Program-made: the position numbers and the translations under genes | In this document: positions 25,643-34,584 of the stretch, piece after piece | Layout: the number at the start of each line of letters is the position of its first letter | How positions within the stretch are numbered: position 1 is the first letter of the stretch | Notes under the pieces: generated by a model | Seen by the model: only the letters and a program-made list of their open reading frames with translations | Told to the model about the DNA's origin: nothing | The model's database searches: none | Origin: Bin87 sp965243255 | GTDB taxonomy: Bacteria > Chloroflexota > Dehalococcoidia > Lucifugimonadales > UBA3495 | Direction: 5' to 3' | Assembly (NCBI GenBank): GCA_965243255.1 | Contig: CBDEUH010000004.1 | Coordinates: 3,009,622-3,073,621, forward strand | DNA length: 64,000 nt

Positions 25643-26407
25643 ATGGCTGACCGTGCCGGCGCCACCAGCGGGAGGCGGAAGGTAGGGCGAGGGCGCAGAG
25701 CCGCAAGCTCAAGCCGAAGCCGCAATCTGTGGCGACGGTGGCGGCTGTCCCTGCTGCTGTTCTTCCGACGCCACGTTCGCGATGCCCATGGCCGGTATCA
25801 CGCCGGCTTCTGGGCTCACTTGGTCGCCCGCGGCGAGCTGCAGGTGCTGCCCCGGCGATTCGGACGGCGTACCCATCTTTCTCCCTACGTAGAGCTGTAC
25901 AACGTACAGTTCTTCCGACTGGCCAGAAAATACCTGCTCCAGTCACTGCTGGCGGCGGGCGCGATGCTGGCCGTGCTGACCCTGGTGGACTCCATCGCCG
26001 ACGCAGCTCTGGCGGCGGGGTTGGCCTCCAGCGTTTTCATCGTCGCGATGACCCCCGGCGCCCGCCGCGCCGACCTCCGCCACCTCATCGGCGGACACCT
26101 GCTCGGCCTTGCCGTCGGCGTCCTGGTGGCGCTGATCCTGTTTCATTCGCTCCTGCCACCCCTGGTCCTGGGGCCGGATGGCGTATCCAACTGGTGGGTC
26201 AACATCATCGCCGCCTTGGCCGTGGGCGTCGTCATACTGATGATGGCCATCACCGACACCGACCATCCGCCCGCCGCGGCCACCACCCTGGGATTCGCCC
26301 TCCGCGACCTGGACTGGACTCTCGTCTTGCTCTTCGCAGCGGCCGTCCTGGCCCTGGCCGGCTTGAAGCTGCTTATGCGCCATTGGCTCAGCGACCTCAT
26401 CGAGTAA
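25643..26407 (+). CDS. HPP family integral membrane protein
   Basis: A 254-residue protein with a basic cytosolic N-terminus (about 90 residues, Arg-rich) and four hydrophobic helices. The HPP family motif is DTDHPPAAATTLGFAL. The family includes cyanobacterial and plastid nitrite transporters, but the substrate of most members is unknown. It lies 14 bases after the hydrolase and 44 before MmgE/PrpD, so it could import the substrate of the pathway. The start is the ATG at 25643; the frame is open upstream within the hydrolase gene. Confidence 0.82.
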   Translation: MADRAGATSGRRKVGRGRRAASSSRSRNLWRRWRLSLLLFFRRHVRDAHGRYHAGFWAHLVARGELQVLPRRFGRRTHLSPYVELYNVQFFRLARKYLLQSLLAAGAMLAVLTLVDSIADAALAAGLASSVFIVAMTPGARRADLRHLIGGHLLGLAVGVLVALILFHSLLPPLVLGPDGVSNWWVNIIAALAVGVVILMMAITDTDHPPAAATTLGFALRDLDWTLVLLFAAAVLALAGLKLLMRHWLSDLIE

Positions 26408-26451
26408 AATCACCGTCCATCCCCCAACCTGTTCCATAAGGAAGGTATGCC

Positions 26452-27864
26452 ATGCCAGACTCCCTTTCCCGACAACTGGCCCGCTGGGTCGTCAACCTGG
26501 CCCCTCGCGACCTGCCGCCGGCCGTGGTGGACAAAATGCAAACCTCCCTGCTCCACGCTACCGTGGTGGCCGTCGTCGGCGCCGGCACCCATCACGGCAA
26601 GGCCGCCGTTGACCTGGCGTTGGCCGAAGAATCCACGCCCAACGGCGCCACCATTCTGGCCAACGGCGGACGCGCCACCCGCTGCGGCGCCGCCTTCGCC
26701 AACAGCAAGCTGATGCACGCTACCAACCAGGCCGATTCCTACCGGATGCTCACTCACCCCGGCCCCTGCGTGATACCCGCCGCCCTTGCTTCGGCCCAGT
26801 TGGGCGATGCCTCCGGAGCCCAGCTGATCACCGCCCTGGCTGCCGGCTATGAGGTCGAGTCTCGCATCGCCGGCGACTTCATCGCATCCACCCAGGCCCG
26901 GGGTTTCCGCTCCAGCCCCATCTATGGGACCCTGGGCGCGGCAGTGGCCACCGGCAAGCTGCTGAACTTGACCGAAGACCAGATGGTTACCGCCATCGCC
27001 CTGGCCTGCACCTTCACCGCCGGAACCAACGAGGGCCCCCGTTCCGGCGGGCGCGAGATGATGTTCCACGAACCCCAGTCCACCCGCAGCGGCATCATGG
27101 CCGCCCTGCTGGCCCGCGAAGACGTGCGTGGCTCCGAAGAAGCGCTGGAAGGCCCCGCCGGCTTCTACAACGCCTTTACCGGCAACAACCGGGGCGAGCT
27201 GTCCTACGTGTTCACCGGCCCCCAGCAGGTGACCTTCAACCCGGTTACCGAAGGGCTGGGCGCCCGCTGGGAACTGCTGCACACCGTCCTGAAGATGTAC
27301 CCCACCGCTGGCTACAACTGCCCGATTATCGACCTGATGACCGACATCCGCCGCGCCCACAATTTGAACATCGACGAGATTGAAAAAATCACCATCGATA
27401 TGAACTGGTTGGAGACTCTGTACCCCTCTCCCGCCTTCCCCAACCCTTCCCGCGGGCAGGCCGTCATCGGCAGCACCCACTACTTCGCCGCCTACGTGGC
27501 CGTTAACGGCTCCTATCCGCCCCTGCGGACCCGCATCGACCCCGGCGACGACGCCCAGGCGGCCACGGCCGAAAACCACGACGCCGTGCTGCGGCTAATG
27601 CACAAGGTGGAGACCGTCGGCCACCAGGACCGCCGCGCCTTTGCCCCTCGTATCACCATCGCCATGGCCGGCGGCAACGCCTACCAGGGCGAGTATCACG
27701 GCGCCGAGTTGGAGTGGGGACTGGACACCGAAGCCCAGCGGCTCCGTCCCCTGTTCTCGCAAATACAGTGGCCCGAAGACAAGCTGGAGGGCATCGTCAG
27801 CGCCTCCCGCACCATCTGGGACGCAGCCAACGTCAACGAGCTAATCGCGGCGGCCACCCCATGA
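26452..27864 (+). CDS. MmgE/PrpD family protein
   Basis: A 470-residue protein of the MmgE/PrpD family, which includes 2-methylcitrate dehydratase, cis-aconitate decarboxylase and iminodisuccinate epimerase. Recognisable: LARWVVNL with short helices at the start, KLMHATNQADSYR, HPGPCVIPAALASAQ, GAAVATGKLLNL and KMYPTAGYNCP. Length is normal. The start ATG follows AAGGAAGG. It sits fourth in the CMD operon, suggesting a dehydration or isomerisation step on an organic acid. No prpB/prpC is present, so methylcitrate is not implied. Confidence 0.87.
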   Translation: MPDSLSRQLARWVVNLAPRDLPPAVVDKMQTSLLHATVVAVVGAGTHHGKAAVDLALAEESTPNGATILANGGRATRCGAAFANSKLMHATNQADSYRMLTHPGPCVIPAALASAQLGDASGAQLITALAAGYEVESRIAGDFIASTQARGFRSSPIYGTLGAAVATGKLLNLTEDQMVTAIALACTFTAGTNEGPRSGGREMMFHEPQSTRSGIMAALLAREDVRGSEEALEGPAGFYNAFTGNNRGELSYVFTGPQQVTFNPVTEGLGARWELLHTVLKMYPTAGYNCPIIDLMTDIRRAHNLNIDEIEKITIDMNWLETLYPSPAFPNPSRGQAVIGSTHYFAAYVAVNGSYPPLRTRIDPGDDAQAATAENHDAVLRLMHKVETVGHQDRRAFAPRITIAMAGGNAYQGEYHGAELEWGLDTEAQRLRPLFSQIQWPEDKLEGIVSASRTIWDAANVNELIAAATP

Positions 27865-27924
27865 CCCTCCCCGTGCTCAACCCCTGACCCCAACGGATTC
27901 CAACCCCATACTAGGAGTGAGAAT

Positions 27925-28719
27925 ATGCTGCCAGGACTGGAAGGCAAAGCCGCATTGGTTACGGGCGGTAGCAAGGGCATCGGCAAGGCCATCGCCTACG
28001 CTCTCGCCAGGGAGGGCTGCGCTGTCGCCGTCTGCGCCCGCGGCGAGGCTGACCTGCAAGCCGCCGCCGCCGAAATCGGCGACGCTACCGGCGCTCGCGT
28101 CATTCCCATACGCGCCGACATGACCGAGCCGCATGACATCATCAACCTGGTCCACGACACCGTAGCCGGCCTGGGTAAGCTGGACATCCTGGTCAACAAT
28201 GCCGTGAACAGTACCAGTGACCGGGCCAGCCAAATCCCCGACGACGTAATCCTCAACCACATCACCACCAAGGTGATGGGCTATATCCGCTGTGCCCGCG
28301 AGTGTGTGCCCCACATGATAGCCGCCGGCGGCGGGCGCATTATCAACATCGGCGGGATGGCCGCGCGCAATTCCAGTCCCACCAACCCCGGCTCCGGCGT
28401 AACCAACTCGGCCATGTCCAACTACTCCAAGGCCCTTTCCGACGATGTGGCCGCCGACGGCATCCTGGTCAACTGCATCCATCCCGGCAGCACCCGCACC
28501 GAGCGTTACATGGGACTGGTGGAGGAGCGCGCCGCCCGCAGCGGAATCACCCCCGACGCCGAACTGGCCCAATCCGTCGCCGATATTCCCATAGGCCGGA
28601 TGATCGAGCCGGACGACATTGCCAACCTCGCGGCCTTCCTCTGCTCAGACCTGGCGTCGGCGATTACCGGACAAACCATCGCCGTTGACGGCGGTGGCGG
28701 ACGCGGCGTCCACTTCTAG
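27925..28719 (+). CDS. SDR family protein lacking the catalytic triad
   Basis: A 264-residue Rossmann-fold SDR with the cofactor motif TGGSKGIGKA and the usual NNA (VNNAVNST). Aligning the segment ending KALSDDVAADGILVN to classical SDRs puts Ser157 where the catalytic Tyr is, Asn161 where the Lys is, and Gly144 where the catalytic Ser is (IINIGGMAAR). This group is known from other SDRs with NAAL-type sequences. It may bind NAD(P) without standard oxidoreductase chemistry. It ends the CMD operon. An AGGAGTGAG Shine-Dalgarno supports the start. Confidence 0.85.
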   Translation: MLPGLEGKAALVTGGSKGIGKAIAYALAREGCAVAVCARGEADLQAAAAEIGDATGARVIPIRADMTEPHDIINLVHDTVAGLGKLDILVNNAVNSTSDRASQIPDDVILNHITTKVMGYIRCARECVPHMIAAGGGRIINIGGMAARNSSPTNPGSGVTNSAMSNYSKALSDDVAADGILVNCIHPGSTRTERYMGLVEERAARSGITPDAELAQSVADIPIGRMIEPDDIANLAAFLCSDLASAITGQTIAVDGGGGRGVHF

Positions 28720-28731
28720 GCTCCCAGTTCC

Positions 28732-29244
28732 CTAGCTCAGCCCCAACTCTCCCATGGCCTCGGCAAAATTCGCATCCAGGGTGTACACGTCCTCAACCTT
28801 GTCATAAGTGAGCGGACGGGGCAGGTTGACGTTGCCCCGGCGTCGCTTCAGCCGGTTCAGGCTGTGCCCCTGGCTGGACAGCGAGCCGGACAGCTCCCGC
28901 TGGGAAAGTTGCAGGGTGTGCATCAGCTGGGCCCTTTTCTGAACGTGATTGGGAGACCGGGAAACCCTCACCATTGCCTGCCGCGCCGTGTCCGACAGGT
29001 TCCGCCAGAAGGTGTGCACGTAACTGGAGTTCCAGACCGTTTCCCCGGGTCCCGGTTCCGCTTCCATCGCGGCGGCCGGACTCTCCGCCGGCTCTTGCGA
29101 TTCCGGCTCGGTCTCGGCCGCAGCCTCCGCGGGAGTGTCGGCCTTTTGGGCGCCGTTCACCGAGACTTGGTGCCCGGCCATGCCTTGCAAGGTCGCCATC
29201 ACCTCGTCGATATCGCCTTCGATTGTAACCGTTACCTTTGCCAA
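28732..29244 (-). CDS. Hypothetical protein with a winged-helix-like C-terminal region
   Basis: A 170-residue protein. It starts with a short beta strand pair (KVTVTIEGDIDEVMATLQ), has a long Ala/Glu/Pro-rich linker (about 35-70), and ends in a helical domain (FWRNLSDTARQAMVRVSR, then QLSQRELSGSLSSQGHSLNR and RKRRG) that looks like a winged helix for DNA or protein binding. The start is TTG at 29244, seven bases after AGGAG. Function is unknown. It is convergent with the CMD operon. Confidence 0.68.
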   Translation of the reverse strand: MAKVTVTIEGDIDEVMATLQGMAGHQVSVNGAQKADTPAEAAAETEPESQEPAESPAAAMEAEPGPGETVWNSSYVHTFWRNLSDTARQAMVRVSRSPNHVQKRAQLMHTLQLSQRELSGSLSSQGHSLNRLKRRRGNVNLPRPLTYDKVEDVYTLDANFAEAMGELGLS

Positions 29245-29339
29245 AACATCACTCCTGTCGCCCGCATGCTGCGCTGAGGAACGCCGTCCCGCGGGTCGTG
29301 AGCGTCAATTGCTGACATACCATAACACAAAGCCGCCGG

Positions 29340-30275
29340 TTACTGTTGTATCGCATCCTGCAACGCCGCCTCCAGCACAGTGGGCGGCACGTACTGCTCA
29401 AACCGGGCCGCAATCCGTCCGTCCCTGCCCACCACGAACGTCCAGGGTTCCGACACCAGCCCCCATTCGGCCACTGCCGGAACCAACTCCCGCGCCGGAT
29501 TGCCCGGGTCAATCAGGTGCGGGTCCTGATAGACCTCCACGTGAACGAAATTAGCCTGGCCCTGGTACCGATCCGCCAGGCCCGACAGTTCAGACACCTG
29601 CGGCCCGCAGGTTGCCGACACGCAGAACGACGGCGTGGCAAAGCTGATCACCGCCGGCTGGCTGGCCCGCACCGCCTGGGCCACCGACAGTTGGTACAGC
29701 GCCGGGTCCGGCTCCGGGCTGCTGCTGATGGTGCGCAGGTCCATGTTGTCCGCGGCCGTCGGCGTGTCCGATGGCGGCGCCGGGTCGCCGATGAACGGCG
29801 CCGAATGGTCGGCAGCCACCGACACCACCGTTCCTATCGTCAGCGTCTCTCCGTCGTCGTGTTCAAACGTCGCGTGCAGCTCCCAAATCCCGGCAGTGTC
29901 GCCGGTAGCGGTGCCGGCCTGATCAAAGTCAACCTTGGCGACAAAAACCCCCCTCCGTCCCTCCGGCGGCCAGGGCAGAAATTCGGCGGCGGCCCGGTGC
30001 CGAACCTGCCCCGTCGCCGCGCCCGGTTCGTAATACACGGCGCGCAGTTCCACCGTATCCGGGCGAACCGGCATATAGTCCCGGTCAACCAGCCCGAAGG
30101 ACACCCGGTTCTCCCCCACGGCCAGGTCGCTGTTGGAAACCACCAGGCTCACCGGAGGGCCGCCGGCCGGCTGCGCCAGAAGATTGTCCGGCGCCGGCTC
30201 GGCTCCCGTCGCGCAGCCCAGCGCCGCCAACGCGACCAGCGCCGGCAGCAAAATCACTTTGAATTTGCGCATCAT
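29340..30275 (-). CDS. Lipoprotein with a C-terminal thioredoxin-like domain
   Basis: A 311-residue secreted lipoprotein. The N-terminal signal ends in the lipobox LAALGC (Cys about residue 21), to be processed by Lgt. A beta-rich domain follows (about 40-150) with the pattern of a sulfur/metal-binding Ig-like fold, then a thioredoxin-like domain (about 205-311) with FATPSFCVSATCGPQ: the two Cys are separated by four residues instead of two. The C-terminal cis-Pro region is EPWTFVVGRDGRI. A role in extracytoplasmic disulfide or metal handling is possible. Promoter not clear; it is divergent from the LLM gene. Confidence 0.8.
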   Translation of the reverse strand: MMRKFKVILLPALVALAALGCATGAEPAPDNLLAQPAGGPPVSLVVSNSDLAVGENRVSFGLVDRDYMPVRPDTVELRAVYYEPGAATGQVRHRAAAEFLPWPPEGRRGVFVAKVDFDQAGTATGDTAGIWELHATFEHDDGETLTIGTVVSVAADHSAPFIGDPAPPSDTPTAADNMDLRTISSSPEPDPALYQLSVAQAVRASQPAVISFATPSFCVSATCGPQVSELSGLADRYQGQANFVHVEVYQDPHLIDPGNPARELVPAVAEWGLVSEPWTFVVGRDGRIAARFEQYVPPTVLEAALQDAIQQ

Positions 30276-30292
30276 TTGCCAACAGCGTACCC

Positions 30293-30298
30293 TATAAT
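30293..30298 (+). promoter_or_regulatory. -10 box for the LLM gene at 30338
   Basis: TATAAT, 39 bases before the ATG. The -35 region is weak. Confidence 0.4.
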
Positions 30299-30337
30299 TG
30301 CTAGGCAGAAAACCAATCCAGCCCAGCGAGGTCCAAA

Positions 30338-31378
30338 ATGCGGTTCGGTTCTTTCGTCTTCCCCGTCAGCCACACCCCCGCCAGCGATTCGGCCGTCATT
30401 GACAGCACAATCGACGAGATACTGCTGGCCGAGGAAATTGGTATGCACTCGGTATGGCTCACCGAGCATCACTTCGACGGCGCGGCCGCCCACGCCGACC
30501 CCCTGGTGCTGGGCGCCGCCATCGCCGCCCGCACCAGTCGCCTCAGGATAGGTTTTGCCGTTGTGGAGCTGGCCTTCCACCATCCCATCCGCCTGGCCAT
30601 CCAGACCTCCCTGCTGGACAACCTCAGCCATGGCCGCCTCATCATGGGCATCGGCCGCGGCTCCGCCTACAATCATTACGAATACATCGGCTTCGGCATC
30701 ACCATGGAAGAAGGCATCGCCCGCCTGGATGAAGCCGAGCAGTTGCTGGTCAAAGCCTGGACCGGCGAGCCCCTGGAGCACAGCGGCGAGTTCTGGGACG
30801 TGAAGTTTCCCCAACTGCGCCCCCGTCCCTACCAGCAGCCCCATCCGCCGCTGATTCGCGCCTGCATCAGCGAAGCCTCCACCATCAACATGGCGAAGAT
30901 CGGCCGCCCGGTGATGATAGGGATTCAGACCCTGGACACCCTGCGCAGCCGACTGGAACGTTACCAGGCAACCATGCTGGACGCCGGATTCACCGAAGCC
31001 GATACGGAGGCGACCCTGGATCAATGCTGGGCCTCACGCGACCTGTTCGTTGCCGACAGCTACGACGAAGCGGAGGACATCGCGGCAGCCGGATTCGAAC
31101 GCGAACGGACCCACTTCCGCCAGGCCCGGGAACTCTACAACCCCGGCGGGTTCCCGCCTCCCGACCCCAACCGCCCCCTGCCCGCCGGCGAGGTTCTGGA
31201 ACATTCCTTCATAATGGGCACGCCGTCCCAGGTGGCCGAGCAAGTCGCCGCAATGCGGGACGTCGGCGTGCGCAACCTGATGCTCAAGCTGAACGTCGGC
31301 GAAATGGACACCCACAAGGTGCAAAAGTCAATGCGGCTCTTCGGCGAGAAGGTGATGCCGAAGTTCGCCCAGGACTAG
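30338..31378 (+). CDS. LLM class flavin-dependent oxidoreductase (copy 2)
   Basis: A 346-residue luciferase-like monooxygenase. Typical strands: MRFGSFVFPVSH, VWLTEHHFDGAA (the E-H-H of the alkanal/alkane group), IGFAVVELAFHHPIRLA, GRLIMGIGRGSAYNHYEY and PYQQPHPPLIRACIS. The EHHFD motif is characteristic of the bacterial luciferase-like subgroup. Reduced flavin and oxygen would be the co-substrates; the organic substrate is unknown. Its stop shares CTAG with the stop of the convergent ogt gene. Confidence 0.9.
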   Translation: MRFGSFVFPVSHTPASDSAVIDSTIDEILLAEEIGMHSVWLTEHHFDGAAAHADPLVLGAAIAARTSRLRIGFAVVELAFHHPIRLAIQTSLLDNLSHGRLIMGIGRGSAYNHYEYIGFGITMEEGIARLDEAEQLLVKAWTGEPLEHSGEFWDVKFPQLRPRPYQQPHPPLIRACISEASTINMAKIGRPVMIGIQTLDTLRSRLERYQATMLDAGFTEADTEATLDQCWASRDLFVADSYDEAEDIAAAGFERERTHFRQARELYNPGGFPPPDPNRPLPAGEVLEHSFIMGTPSQVAEQVAAMRDVGVRNLMLKLNVGEMDTHKVQKSMRLFGEKVMPKFAQD

Positions 31379-31896
31379 AACAGCGGTCTCTGCTGCCGCT
31401 CCATTTCCAACAGGCGCGCCTTTACGCCCAGTCCGCCGCCGCCATAGCCGTGCAATCCGCCGCTGCTGCCCACCACCCGGTGGCAGGGAATCACCAGCGG
31501 CAGCGGGTTTCTCGCCATGGCCTGCCCGGCCGCCCGCGACGCTTTCGGATTGCCGGCCGCGTCGGCCAGCCATTGATACGACCGGGTTTCCCCGGGCGGG
31601 ATGCCACGACAGGCTTCCCACGCCGCGGCAAAAAACGGCGACGTGCCCGTCAACTCCACTTTGACGCCTTCCAACGCCGCCAGGTCCCCGGCAAAGTAGG
31701 CGTCAAAAGCGGCCAGCGCGTCGGCGAATGCAGTGGGATTATCCACCGCCGACTGCGCCGACTCTCCCAGGCCGGCCAGCGCGTCCCCCGGTTCCGGCTG
31801 CAGGCTGACCCGTCGCAGCCCCTCATCCGTTCCCAACAAGGCCAGCCACCCCACCGGACACTGGCGGAGGCAATAAAACACTTCCCCACCACCCAT
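31375..31896 (-). CDS. ogt: Methylated-DNA-protein cysteine methyltransferase
   Basis: A 173-residue suicide alkyl transferase that repairs O6-alkylguanine. The active site is the standard IPCHRV, with GETRSYQWLA and ASRAAGQAMARNP before it. The frame is open 33 codons further upstream, but residues before MGGGEVFY are translated from a dispersed repeat (VRQAHHERG) and are unlike any MGMT N-terminus, so I place the start at 31896; an ATG at 31926 is possible. It shares the palindromic CTAG stop with the LLM gene and is preceded by the transglutaminase-like gene. Confidence 0.9.
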   Translation of the reverse strand: MGGGEVFYCLRQCPVGWLALLGTDEGLRRVSLQPEPGDALAGLGESAQSAVDNPTAFADALAAFDAYFAGDLAALEGVKVELTGTSPFFAAAWEACRGIPPGETRSYQWLADAAGNPKASRAAGQAMARNPLPLVIPCHRVVGSSGGLHGYGGGGLGVKARLLEMERQQRPLF

Positions 31897-31946
31897 ACGA
31901 ACTTTACCCACCAGGCCTCCGCTCATGCCTTGCTCACCAGGCCCCC

Positions 31947-31971
31947 GCTCATGGTGAGCCTGTCGAACCAC
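31947..31971. repeat. Short dispersed repeat, family E, copy 2
   Basis: GCTCATGGTGAGCCTGTCGA with ACCAC, a variant of the element at 4141. It lies between the ogt start and the stop of the transglutaminase-like gene and is open in the ogt frame. Confidence 0.65.
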
Positions 31972-31991
31972 CGGAATCACCCTGCCCGCCC

Positions 31992-34577
31992 TCACACTTC
32001 CCGACGCCGCAGCGCGTGCAGCATCAGGGGGAAGCGCAGGGACCGCCAGGCTTCCGCTATGCCATCCCCGCCGACGCCGCCGTCCGTCGTGGCGTCGGAA
32101 TAGGCCCGCCCCGCCGTGCCGTCAACCGTCGAGCGGCCGGCGTAGGTGCGGAGCGCATACGCGTCGATGATGCGTCCCACCGAGGCCCGTTGTTCCGGCA
32201 GCGCGCCGGTCAGAATTGCTCCCCACTGGTGCGGCGTGTGGTGTGCCGATAGCCCCAGCGACGCCAGCCCACCCAAACGACGCAGCCGTCGGTATGCCGT
32301 CAGCGGGTCGCCCGGCGTGGCCAGCAGCAGACGCCACACCGTCAATCCCGACCCTGCCAGCAGCAGCGCAACGACCCCGATGCCGGTAGCCCAGGGCAGC
32401 GCGTCCTGGGCGGCCCTCTGCCACCGGGCGCCTACGCCCTCCGGCGGCCTCACCTCGTCGGCGCTCAACTGCGCGTCCAGCTCCTCGCAGTCCTCTTCAA
32501 TTTCGCAGGGCAAATCCTCAGCATCTGCGGAACCGGAAATGAGCCCGGCCCGCCTTGCCTGCTCTTCCGGAGGGATTACGATGGGTATCTGCTTGCCCGG
32601 CGTGGGCTCAAAGGGAATCCAGCCGTAGCCTGGGAAATAAACCTCGCTCCAGCCGTGGCTGTGATGGTCCGACACCAGGTAAAGGTTGCCGCCGTCAATC
32701 AGTCTGCCGGTGGTGTAGCCGGTGGTCATCCGGGCCGGCACTCCGAGACTTCGCATCAAGACCGTCATTGCCGAACCGAAGTATTCGCTGTAGCCCTCCC
32801 GGCTCTCAAACAGGAAGTGGTCAACTCCGTCCACACCGAAGGGCGGCGGGTCAATTGACAGGTTGTAGATGAGGTTGGTCTTCAGCCAGGCTTCCACCGC
32901 CTTGGCCTGGTCATAGGGATTGTCCAAACCGGCGGTGATGTCCCGCGCCAGCGTCTGCACCCGAGGCGGCATATCCCCTGGGAGTTGTGCATACCGCGTC
33001 CACACCCACGGAGCGTAGTCCCGCCCGGCGGAACGCAGGTCGTCCGGTTCCGCCGAGGACACCGACGTGGTCAGCTGGTAGGGTTCCCCGGCATCGGCAT
33101 TGCCGCCGGCCGCGCGCACCGCCAGCACGTCCGGCTCCGCCGGCACAATTTCGGCCAGCACAGCGTTGACGACCCGCCCGTCGTCATCCCTCTCCACCGA
33201 TTCCAGCACAAAGTTGGACGGAATGGCAGCCGCGATGGCCCCTTCGGATGCGAAGGTGTCCGCAGCAACCTCGGAGCGCACGTCATCCACCGCCTGCCGC
33301 AGCGTCTTCGGCAGGTCGCCCGTCGCCGCGCCCAGGTGCGGGTCGATCACGTACCGCGGCGAATCAAACGTCTCGATGCGAACGTCCCGGTTGGCCCCGA
33401 TGGCCTGCCCGCCGGCGAATAGGCTGCGGCTGTCGTACCTGGGGATCACCTCGAAGGTTACGTTGAACCGCTCCTGCTGCGGACTGGCTGCGCTGTGCTC
33501 GGGCTGCCAACCCGGCTCCTTGAGCACGGTCCCCTCCGATAGCCACCCTTCATGCGTGTAGGTGGCATACGAGCGAGCCTTCCAGTACAGCGGAACCGTG
33601 GAATTGACCTGCAGCACGGGCGTGTCCGTCGGATTGATGGTCCCCTGGAACGCCAGCGCGTCGCCCCAGATGCGATAGGGCAGCGGGCGCCGGGCCGGCA
33701 GACCGGCGAAGAGACGGTTGAAGTCCTCTTCCCAGTGCACCAGGGGCGAGCGGGTGAAGTTGTAGAAGGAATTGGCTGGCGACCATTGCCCCCCGGTGGG
33801 GATCAAAAAGGCGATGAGCAGAGCCACAAATGCCACCGCGGAGGTATCGCTGATGGTAAGAATGCCCAGGTGCCCGTCGTACACCCGTCCCTCCGCGTCC
33901 CAGCGCTGCCGCGCCCGCACCGACTGCACCCAGCCCACCAGCAGCAACCCGGTGAACAGGTAGATTCCCAGGTACACGCTGGCCTGCTCGGGCAGGAAGG
34001 TGAGGTTGGACATCAGGCCCAGCGCGCCCAGCGCGAAAACGCCCCAGAAATTGCGGTAGCGGAAAAACACCCAACCGGCCAGAAACCCCGATAGCCACGA
34101 GGCGATCATCAGCCCGGTAGCAAAGGGCAGCGGGTCAACGCTGATGCCTTCGCTGCGCGCCGCCAGCAGCCAGTCGCCCAGCCGTCTGAACAGTTCCGCC
34201 GAGGAGCCTATCAGCAGCTCATCCGGCGCCGCCGCCGTCAACTGCCAGATGATGACCCCGGCGCCGATGAGCAGGCCAACCGGCAACAGCGCAACCGTCC
34301 ATAGCGGCACGCGGGTCAGAACCAGGGCCGCCAGCACTGCCAATACCATCACCAGCACCAGCGATGGAGTGGGCGCCCAGTCCGCCACCTCCACCGACCA
34401 CACGACGATGACCATGTTGACCGTCAGCAGGCCGGCGGCAATCCACCCGTCCGGCGGCCTCAGGGCCAACGTCAGCGCCAGCAGCCGATGTCCCAGCGCA
34501 GTTGTGATGCCCGGCAAAACCCTGCCGTCCGAAGCCGGCTGAATTACTACGGGCCTGGGCGAGGTTACGGTTGCCAT
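31992..34577 (-). CDS. TgpA-type membrane protein with transglutaminase-like domain, catalytic Cys replaced by Ser
   Basis: An 861-residue protein with DUF3488 and a transglutaminase-like domain. Several membrane helices lie in the first 250 residues, a periplasmic or extracellular domain follows, and one membrane helix lies near 720 (ALPWATGIGVVALLLAGSGL). The transglutaminase core reads FESREGYSEYFGSAMTVLMR: the residue that is Cys in the family (GYCEHF) is Ser597. Downstream elements SHGWSEVYFPGYGW and PFEPTPG are kept. It forms the usual module with DUF58 (8-base gap) and MoxR upstream. Without Cys, transfer or peptidase activity would need Ser or be lost. Confidence 0.88.
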   Translation of the reverse strand: MATVTSPRPVVIQPASDGRVLPGITTALGHRLLALTLALRPPDGWIAAGLLTVNMVIVVWSVEVADWAPTPSLVLVMVLAVLAALVLTRVPLWTVALLPVGLLIGAGVIIWQLTAAAPDELLIGSSAELFRRLGDWLLAARSEGISVDPLPFATGLMIASWLSGFLAGWVFFRYRNFWGVFALGALGLMSNLTFLPEQASVYLGIYLFTGLLLVGWVQSVRARQRWDAEGRVYDGHLGILTISDTSAVAFVALLIAFLIPTGGQWSPANSFYNFTRSPLVHWEEDFNRLFAGLPARRPLPYRIWGDALAFQGTINPTDTPVLQVNSTVPLYWKARSYATYTHEGWLSEGTVLKEPGWQPEHSAASPQQERFNVTFEVIPRYDSRSLFAGGQAIGANRDVRIETFDSPRYVIDPHLGAATGDLPKTLRQAVDDVRSEVAADTFASEGAIAAAIPSNFVLESVERDDDGRVVNAVLAEIVPAEPDVLAVRAAGGNADAGEPYQLTTSVSSAEPDDLRSAGRDYAPWVWTRYAQLPGDMPPRVQTLARDITAGLDNPYDQAKAVEAWLKTNLIYNLSIDPPPFGVDGVDHFLFESREGYSEYFGSAMTVLMRSLGVPARMTTGYTTGRLIDGGNLYLVSDHHSHGWSEVYFPGYGWIPFEPTPGKQIPIVIPPEEQARRAGLISGSADAEDLPCEIEEDCEELDAQLSADEVRPPEGVGARWQRAAQDALPWATGIGVVALLLAGSGLTVWRLLLATPGDPLTAYRRLRRLGGLASLGLSAHHTPHQWGAILTGALPEQRASVGRIIDAYALRTYAGRSTVDGTAGRAYSDATTDGGVGGDGIAEAWRSLRFPLMLHALRRREV

Positions 34578-34584
34578 GACTCAA

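Noticed and set aside
31897..31995. Longer ogt start with residues VRQAHHERG
   Set aside because: These codons are the translation of a dispersed repeat and do not fit the family N-terminus.
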